Assembly (NCBI RefSeq): GCF_900660645.1
Contig: NZ_LR215036.1
Span: 186,001-250,000 of the forward strand
Reading direction: 5' to 3'
DNA length: 64,000 nt
From: Mycoplasmopsis citelli
GTDB lineage: Bacteria; Bacillota_I; Bacilli_A; Mycoplasmatales; Metamycoplasmataceae
Below, piece after piece: positions 57,290 through 64,000 of the stretch. Below the pieces are notes generated by a model, which was not told where the DNA came from, ran no database searches, and worked only from the letters and a program-made list of their open reading frames with translations. The position numbers and the translations under genes were made by a program. Numbering within the stretch: the stretch's first letter is position 1; each line of letters starts with the position of its first letter.

Positions 57290-59389
57290 GTGAAATTGAA
57301 CAAATTTTTTGTTTCGAAAAAAATTAGAGCGATGTTAATTTTAATCGGTGTAGGAACTTTAGCATCATCGATTATTTTGTTGCTTATTTTTGTTAAAAAA
57401 GACAATTCAAAAGTTGTTTTTGATCCAAAAAATAATCTGGCTTTTTCTAAATTGCCTAAAAACACAAATCCACCAAAATCAGAAATAAAAGAAAATAATA
57501 TCAAAAATAAAACATCAGAAAAACTATTAAACTCAGAACAGAAAAAGAATTTACAAGCTATTAAATCTAAATTTAAAAAAATTATTTTAGAAAGTCAAGA
57601 TTTGCCAGTTTCAAAGGAATTTTTAACATATTTAAACAATTTAATTAGTAAAATTGATGACTCAAAAACAGAAAATAAATATTTAAAAATATTTAATTTA
57701 AATTACAATATTTTCTTTGGTAATTTTGATGCTTGAAAAGAAATTTTTTTAAACATTAATGAGTTATTTTGATCAAATCAAGAGAAACAAAAATGAATTA
57801 ATAAGCTTAATGAAATGCTAATTAATGTGAAAAAATGAAATGAAGGGTTAAATATTACAGATAAATTAAAAAAATTATTAAAAGATTTTTATATCGAGAA
57901 ATTAAAAGAACAAATCAATCTATACGAAGAACATCCTTATTATTTTCAACCGCTTGAAAGACTTAAAAAATTGTTATATCACTACCAAAATAATTACAAT
58001 AAAAATGTTATTTTACAATGAGGAATTGATAAAAATAACAAATTTTCTTTGAGTCCCAACAAATATTACAGCGGAAATTTTCAGCAAGTTAAGATAAACA
58101 ATAAATACATTCATAATTGATTAAAATATTATAAGCGTTGAAATTGAATCTTTATAAATAAAGATGAACAAATTAATAAAATTGAAGACAAAAATATTAA
58201 GTCTTTACAAATTAATCCACAATTTAAGGACAACAAAATAATCAGCGACTATATCCAAAGACAAATCCGCTTTGCTTCAGATAAATATTCTAATTTTTGA
58301 TTAATTAATTCTCAACATCCTCAAAAAGTCAATTATAAAGATACTTTAGAGCCTAAAAACAGAATCAAAATTGAAAAAACCAAATATAAAATAAATGAAG
58401 TGTTAGATAATATTAATAAATTAAGTTTGCAACAGCAGTTTGCAATTAACAAATCCCAAGGAAAAGGTGCTGTAACAATAGATAATAAGCAATATAAATA
58501 TTGAAAAAGCAGTTCAATTAAAAACTTTGATTTTGAAAAATTTAATAAATATCAAAAATATGCTGATGTTAAAACTTATAATTATGTTTTTGAATACAAA
58601 AATATTTACGATAACTTACTGTTTCAACAACCAAATTTGTTTTCAGAAGCTCTTTATCGAACTTTTAACGAAGATTTGGTTACTCCAAAACATACTCAAA
58701 TCCAAGATAATAAATTAACTGCAGATAAAATTTATTATCACAAAACAACTCCAATAACTATTCAGGAAGCTAAAAAATTATCTAAGGATCCCTGGTTTAA
58801 TCCAATCCCAGAATATCAAAGATGATTTAACAAATGAAAAGAAATCTTACCAAATATTATCAACAAAAAATGAGACACCAAAACCAAAATTAAAGCTATC
58901 TCTTACTATATTGCGACTAATTCTTTATATTTGCATGCTCCTAATTGAACACAATACAATTACAATGGATATGGGTTTTATAATCCAACGCAAATTTTTA
59001 CCAATGACCCTGAAATTCAATGTGTTGGATATGTTATGAATTTAGCAGCAGCTCTAACCATTTTAAATATTCCGGTGCGAATCTTAGGTGGGGCATACTT
59101 TGGAAATTCAACGGCAGTAGTTCCAAGTGGATATCATGCTTGAAATGAAGTTTTTGTTGATGGGCGATGAAAAATTATAGATTTAACCTGATTTGATTAC
59201 TTAGAATATGGAGCATCAAAAGATAAAACATATGAACTTCAAGATGATCTTGATTTATTTTTAGAACGTAATTCTGAGCATAAATTACGAAAATATTTTC
59301 GATTAGATTTAAACTCATATGAAACGACTTTGTTGTATTTTAAAAACCCAAAACAATATGAATATCAAGATCTACCTGATAGCATTTAA
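57290..59389 (+). CDS. Membrane-anchored transglutaminase-fold protein, paralogue 3
   Basis: A 699-residue protein starting at GTG 57290, with an N-terminal anchor (residues 14-35), a charged linker and the same C-terminal domain as the genes at 15474 and 55044. The triad is Cys in PEIQCVGYVMN, His in SGYHAWNEVFVDGRW and Asp in IIDLTWFDY. It shares YYFQPLERLKKLL, KYYSGNF and the ending KNPKQYEYQDLPDSI. The Shine-Dalgarno is weak. It is probably an exported, membrane-bound enzyme; substrate and activity type are unknown. A tRNA-Ser gene follows. Confidence 0.85.
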
Positions 59390-59499
59390 AAATAACTTCA
59401 AAGAATTTGAGATTTTATATATACTTAAAATTATTGGTTTTCTTTTGCGTATTTACAACAAAAAATATTAATAATGGTAAAATATATTTATATTCAAAT

Positions 59500-59592
59500 G
59501 GATGATTACCCAAGTCTGGCTGAAGGGACTAGTCTCGAAAACTAGCAGGGGCTTTACAGCCCGCGGGGGTTCGAATCCCCCATCATCCGCCA
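59500..59592 (+). tRNA. tRNA-Ser (anticodon CGA)
   Basis: A 93-nt gene. The acceptor stem is GGATGAT/ATCATCC, with discriminator G and an encoded CCA. The anticodon stem-loop is GACTAGT-CTCGAAA-ACTAGC, giving anticodon CGA (reads UCG). A long variable arm (GGGGCTTTACAGCCC) marks it as serine, and the T arm is GGGGG-TTCGAAT-CCCCC. A TAAAAT box lies about 20 bp upstream. Confidence 0.96.
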
Positions 59593-59656
59593 ATGTTTTT
59601 TACTTTTTATCTTCTGATATTTTTATTATCATTTTTAACATGCGACCCCTTTCGCA

Positions 59657-59684
59657 AAAAAAGCATTCTAATGAATGCTTTTTT
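59657..59684. terminator. Bidirectional terminator (tRNA-Ser / pepF)
   Basis: AAAAAAGCATTC pairs perfectly with GAATGCTTTTTT around TAAT. It lies 65 bp after the tRNA and 10 bp after the pepF stop on the other strand. Confidence 0.9.
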
Positions 59685-59693
59685 AAAAGTAAA

Positions 59694-61523
59694 TTATTTT
59701 TTAAAAAGTTTATTTCCTAAGTTAATATATTGATTAATAAGATTTTCCACATAATTAAATCCAAGTTCATAAAAATTACTTTGTTCTAAATTAACCCCTA
59801 CTTGAGCAAGAATTTTTAGCGGATCATCGCTTCCTCCAGCACTGAGGAAGTTTTTAATATAATTTTGCAATGCACTTGGACCTTCTTGTTTGTATTGAGC
59901 AAAGAAATAATTTGCAACAAGTTGTCCAATAGCGTATTTATACACGTAAAAATCATAATAAAAATGTGGAACATAAATACTTCCAAAGGTATTTTCTTGA
60001 GAGTATTTTAAATTTTTTGATAAAGTATATTTTTTAGTGTTTTCAAAATACAATTTACTTAAACTATCAAAACTTGAGGATGCTTGACCATTTTCAATTG
60101 CTTTGTATAAGTTATATTCATAATTGGATCATTCTACTTGACGCAGTACAGTCGCCATAAATCCATTAATTGTGTTTTCTAAAATTTGGAATTTTAATTT
60201 ATCGTTAGTTGAGTTAGTTAATAAATAATCAAAAAGCATCAATTCATTAAAAATGGAAGCAATTTCAGCAAGAAAAATTGGATATTCACTATTAGCAATA
60301 CTTTGATAAGTGTCAGAAAAATATGAGTGCAACGAATGCCCTAATTCGTGCGCTAAAGTTTCAACACTATCTAAATCACCTTTAAAGTTCATTAAAATGT
60401 ATTTTTTAGCAATCCCATATGAAGAACCAATTGAATAAGCCCCTGAACGTTTTGAATTTACTGGCATAAAGTCAATTCAGTTTTCGTTTAAAGCTTTAGT
60501 AATTTGGTTTATGTATTCTTCACCAAAAGGTTGCAGTGCTTTTAAAACAAGATCTTTGGCTTCTTCAACGCTGTAAGCACTTTTAACTTTCACTAATTCT
60601 CGACGTGAATCTCAAGGATGATATTGTTGCTTAAATTTACGTTGGTAAAACTTACTGCGAGCACTTTTAAATTTATAAAAAATTGCTTTTTTATGCGAAA
60701 CTTCTGCATATAAGCGTTGCAAAATCTCATCACTTACTTTATCGCCATAAGTAAGCATTTCAGTTGCACTTTTGAAATTTCTAAGTTTAGCTTCAACAGT
60801 AATACTTTTAAAGTGTTGATATAAAAGTGAAGAAAGCGATTCTTTGTGCTTTAAGTATGCTTTAATATAGTTTTTATACGCCCCTTTACGAAGTGAACCA
60901 TCGCTAGATTTTAAAAATTCAATTCGATTAGTCGGATTTAATTTATGAACTTTCCCTTTAGAATCTTTAATAGTTCCATAATCAAATTCACTATTAGTTA
61001 AAATTGAAAAAATTGAATAAAGTGAAGGTTTTCCAAAACTTTCTTTTTGAATAAATTCTTCCACTTCATCTGAAAGTTTATGTTCAAAATCTAAAATTAA
61101 ATTTTCTATTGAATGCTTATATTCTTTTAGTGCTGGATCTTCTTTTCAAAGCTTCATTTTGTCAATATTGGCATAAAATCGATTTGTTTCACTTCCAAAT
61201 CGTTCACTTAACCCTTCATTTAAAAAAGCAAAATCTTCATCAAGTTTTTTAAAGCGTGGATCAACTACATTTGTTGAAATGTGGTTAGAAATATAATTAT
61301 GAATTTTGAAAGTAAGTCCGCTTAATTGTTCTGAAAGCTTTAAATCAGCTAAATAATCTTGTAATGAATTATATTTAGAATCTTTAACTGCAATTCGCTG
61401 ATTGTATAAATGTTCATATTGATTAATTAAATCTTCGATGGTTAATCCGCCCAAAATATCTTCTAAATCAAAGCGATATTGTTGTGGAACATCTTCATAT
61501 TTACTATATTGTTTTATTTTCAT
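59694..61523 (-). CDS. pepF: Oligoendopeptidase F (M3 family)
   Basis: A 609-residue cytoplasmic zinc endopeptidase that trims imported oligopeptides. The zinc site is HELGH (His392-His396) in [16 protein letters not shown], with the third ligand in the following [11 protein letters not shown]. The N-terminal M3 helical domain ([15 protein letters not shown]...) and the C-terminal [13 protein letters not shown] are typical. I chose ATG 61523 (AAGGTG seven bases upstream) because the longer frame runs into the terminator hairpin. Upstream on the same strand lie that terminator and a lysine-riboswitch-like leader, so expression is probably controlled by premature termination. Confidence 0.95.
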
Positions 61524-61540
61524 ATAACACCTTAAAATGT

Positions 61541-61590
61541 GAAAAAACAAGGATTTTTGCAAGCGGTAAATGTTGCAAAAAATCCTTGTT
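61541..61590 (-). terminator. Leader terminator before pepF
   Basis: AACAAGGATTTTTTGCAA pairs with TTGCAAAAATCCTTGTT (one bulge), followed by TTTTTT on the minus strand, 18 bp before the pepF ATG. An alternative hairpin, TTGTTAAA-TAATTG-TTTAACAA (61586-61607), uses the same AACAA and could act as antiterminator. Confidence 0.85.
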
Positions 61591-61623
61591 AAACAATTAT
61601 TTAACAAAATCTTTTACAAATAT

Positions 61624-61774
61624 TTAGCGCCAATGGTTTCCCAAAGAGTAGAAATCTTTTATGTTTTTCTACCAACACATAAAGCTGCCACTTTATTGTG
61701 TTTCGGCTTTTATACCCTTTCACTAATTTACGCATGCCTGCTAGATTAATTACTCATGTTAAAAGCTCCTCTAA
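61624..61774 (-). ncRNA. Lysine-riboswitch-like (L-box) leader of pepF
   Basis: A 151-nt leader on the minus strand with L-box landmarks in order: TTAGAGGAGC (P1 and junction), ATGAGTA, TGAAAGGG, GCCGAA, then a P3 hairpin ACACAATAAAG/CTTTATGTGT, a P4 hairpin GTAGAAA/TTTCTAC, a P5 hairpin TGG-GAAA-CCA, and TGGCGCTAA closing P1 with TTAG/CTAA. The expected ACTGTCA before P5 reads ACTCTTT, so ligand preference may differ. A terminator and an alternative hairpin follow, then pepF. A promoter (TATAAT about 61848) lies upstream. Assignment rests on remembered consensus, not a covariance search. Confidence 0.6.
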
Positions 61775-61841
61775 TGTTTTGCATAAAACCTAAAGGTTGC
61801 CCCTTAAACAAAAGGTTATTTGTTTGTTTTTTCATATTTAA

Positions 61842-61870
61842 TTATATGTAAAAAAAGATTTTTTCAAAGT
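61842..61870 (-). promoter_or_regulatory. Promoter of the pepF leader
   Basis: On the minus strand TTTGAA (about 61865-61870), a 16-bp T-rich spacer and TATAAT (about 61844-61849), about 70 bp before the L-box-like aptamer. Confidence 0.5.
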
Positions 61871-61890
61871 AAAAAGTTAATTTTTTACAA

Positions 61891-61919
61891 AAAAAGCATT
61901 TTAAAATGCTTTTTTTTGA
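61891..61919 (-). terminator. Terminator of the M23-like gene
   Basis: AAAAAAGCATTTT pairs perfectly with AAAATGCTTTTTT, with T runs on both strands, 30 bp after the minus-strand stop at 61949. Confidence 0.88.
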
Positions 61920-61948
61920 ATTTTAATTCAAATATATCCTTGTTATCA

Positions 61949-64000
61949 CTACTTATTTTGTTGTTGAAGTTTAAACAAAGCATTAATATCGAAAGTATAA
62001 GTTTCTTTGGTACGAACCTTAAATAAGATATTTGGATTTCTAAGACCTCATATCATTTCACGATCAGTAATTGGCAATATAGGAAATGAATAATTTCCCA
62101 CTCCGTTTGCTTTAGGTTGGACTAATTTTCCGGTTTTTTTATCAATTTTTGGAGAAACAGGATTAGCTTGACGACTAAAATCACTCTGACTGAAAAACAC
62201 TCCATTAACTCTAATTCCGCCTCAATTATGTTTTGCTGGATCAGCAGGATTGTATGATTTTAATCTTGCTCCGTAATAATCAGATTTTGTTTTTCAAAAA
62301 CCATTAGCATTTCAACTTTTAGTTCCTGAAGCAACTAAAGCAAAGTGAGCATGAGTCATTCATCCTCCATTTTCATGGGTATCACCAACATAAGCGATAA
62401 TTTGTCCTTTTTTAACTTTAAGTGGATGTTCGGGAGTAATTGGAACTTGTTGGTTAGTTTCGTGATCAAGTACAGTTGCATAGGTATCAATTGTTGTATT
62501 TTTTCCTTTGCTTTGCTGTAATTCTGCTGAAGAAATTCCTAAAGCTTGATTTTTAAAAGTAAATTCTTGATCAAGGTGAATTATTCCAATATAAGCATAT
62601 TCAGAATCTTTAAAATATAATTCTTTATCTTTTGGAGTTAAATGTAAATCTTCTACTTTAACTCTCATTTGTAAAGTAGTTCCTATTCCTTCAGCGGTGT
62701 CTTTAGTTTTGTCAGCATTTCGATGATATACAATTCCTAAGATTTCTCCATCATAAGGAGCTATAATTGGAGTTTTTTTAGGAGCTAAATAATCTTCTCC
62801 AAGGTGAATTTGATACGGATACACTGGAGAATCGGCATAAAAACCTCTAAGTTCATCGTATCCACCACTTAAAATATCAGTTCCATAAAGGTTAAAAATT
62901 GAAGCATTTACTCTTGAAAGATTTTCTTTAGTAAGTGGCCCGGTAATAAAGTTAAAAGTGTTTTCATTAGATTCAGTAAAACTTTTTTCAAAGACATTTG
63001 CATATCTTCCAAGCCCAAAGTGTTTTATAAAAGTGTATTCTTTTTGATTAACTGAATCAATTGCTTTAAAAGTAAAGTCCACATTTTTAGCATTAACAAC
63101 TTTAAAACCTACTAGTTGTAATGCTTGAAGTTGAATTGGTTTATAGAAAGTAAAATCATCAATTTTCATTTTTTCAAAATTATAATTTGCGACAGTGGCA
63201 TTTTTAATGTTAACTTGCACAAGTGAAGCAAGTTGAGCATTGCGTAAAAATGTTTCTAAAGGAGTATTTTGATAATTAAAGTTTACATTGAAATTTTTTC
63301 CAAGATTAATTTGTGAAAAATTATTTAAGGATTTAAGAAGTTGTGTTTTTGTAGGAACAAAATCAGGTTTTTCTTTTTGTGCAGCTTTTATAAGTTTATC
63401 TACTTCATCTGAATTATCCGAAAGAGCAACTCTTATTGAAAGCTTAGTATTATTAAGAGGTCCGTCAAAATTTACTTTATCTACAAAAATTTTAGCAACA
63501 ATATGGTTATCATCTCATAACTTGTTAATCGCATCCGCAACTGCTGAGGAAATTTTTACTTTGAAAAGTTTATTTAATTGTTCTACTGATAATTCTTCAA
63601 GTGAATAGTCTTGTAATACACTAGCTACTTGTAATGAGTTACTACTTTCAATTACAACTTTATTTTGCTTGATTAATTCCATTAAATTATCTAAATCTTT
63701 AGTTAATTTAATAAATTTTGGAATAAAAGTATTAGAACCTAAATTATCAATGACAAAATTGATAGTTCTATATTCATATAGAAATTTTTCTGGATTAACG
63801 TAATGTTTTACATCAATAGGAAGAATAATTTGGTTTGGATTATCAATATTTTGATGTATATCATGATATCTAATTTCAAAATCAAGATTTTTAATTAAAT
63901 TATTTGCATTTGGAAATTGATTCTTTAAAAGATTTTTTAAGTTTTGTTTATTAAAATTTACGTATTGACCAATATAATTGTTCTGAAGGAAATCCCGAGT
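61949..64000 (-). CDS. Large M23-family metallopeptidase-like surface protein (5' partial)
   Basis: The last 683 residues of a larger protein whose start lies beyond the window; the frame is open to base 64000. The first about 440 visible residues are repetitive beta/helical sequence with VNFDGPLNN and NFVIDNLGS motifs, like mycoplasma lipoprotein ectodomains. A lysostaphin-type M23 domain follows: HLGEDYLAPKKTPIIAPYDGEILG (zinc His and Asp of HxxxD), a region with AYVGDTHENGGW, and HAHFAL (the HxH pair). Mycoplasmas lack peptidoglycan, so the target must be protein or host material. TGA(Trp) occurs at 62360 and elsewhere. Confidence 0.85.

Noticed and set aside
59500-59592. tRNA-Sec or tRNA-Leu because of the long variable arm
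   Set aside because: Anticodon CGA and a 7-bp acceptor stem fit serine.
61524-61607. N-terminal extension of pepF starting at 61607
   Set aside because: It is encoded by the terminator hairpin and gives an untypical Cys/Phe-rich leader; ATG 61523 fits the family start.

Overview
The window comes from a glucose-fermenting mollicute of the Mycoplasma/Mycoplasmopsis type. UGA is read as tryptophan throughout: in-frame TGA codons sit at conserved Trp positions, and all long genes only read through if TGA is sense. The sequence is very AT-rich, genes are tightly packed, and the gene set (SecA, LepA, PDH complex, fructose PTS, DnaE, no cell-wall genes) is that of a mycoplasma. I cannot name the species.

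Layout. (1) 1-10413 is the conjugation end of a mycoplasma integrative conjugative element (ICE): small membrane proteins, a polytopic VirB6/TrbL-like protein, a VirB4/TraE-like ATPase, a decayed gene and a 1343-residue bitopic surface protein, followed by an IS3 remnant and an orphan membrane protein. No ICE integrase or DDE recombinase and no ICE boundary is visible. (2) 10500-17459 is accessory: an unknown minus-strand gene, a 1221-residue anchored coiled-coil protein with an internal tandem duplication, and the first of three transglutaminase-fold surface proteins. (3) 17597-27884 is core: secA, an ABC-F ATPase, rsmE, a LacI-type regulator, a small RNA candidate, lepA and an M13 peptidase. 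(4) 27924-38547 is bracketed by two nearly identical IS3-family copies in direct orientation. Between them lie an EIIB-like protein, an SF1 helicase, an ArsR regulator, IS debris, a 51-aa membrane protein and the fruA-fruK operon. (5) 38585-46526 holds the pdh operon, uvrC and gap. (6) 46679-54125 holds fmt, a DnaI-like and a DnaB-like initiation pair, coaE, a 5'-3' exonuclease and dnaE. (7) 54145-59389 holds a dead HTH-Dam methylase and two divergent transglutaminase paralogues. (8) 59500-64000 holds tRNA-Ser(CGA), pepF behind a lysine-riboswitch-like leader with a terminator, and a large M23-peptidase-like protein cut by the window end.

How it fits together. Imported fructose is phosphorylated by FruA and FruK; gap and the PDH genes carry the carbon to acetyl-CoA. 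A shared half-site (AATGTGGAAA) occurs as a perfect 20-bp palindrome at the lacI-type promoter, upstream of fruA, and upstream of pdhA, suggesting one sugar-responsive regulon. PepO-like, PepF, M23 and transglutaminase-fold proteins suggest heavy reliance on peptide scavenging or surface processing.

Main leads: both intact IS copies sit in the loop of an intrinsic-terminator hairpin; a five-helix L-box-like leader precedes pepF; the PDH E2 has no lipoyl domain while the E3 carries one; the DnaI-like loader has no Walker A; and the Dam gene is broken by an exact 10-bp tandem duplication plus an internal deletion.
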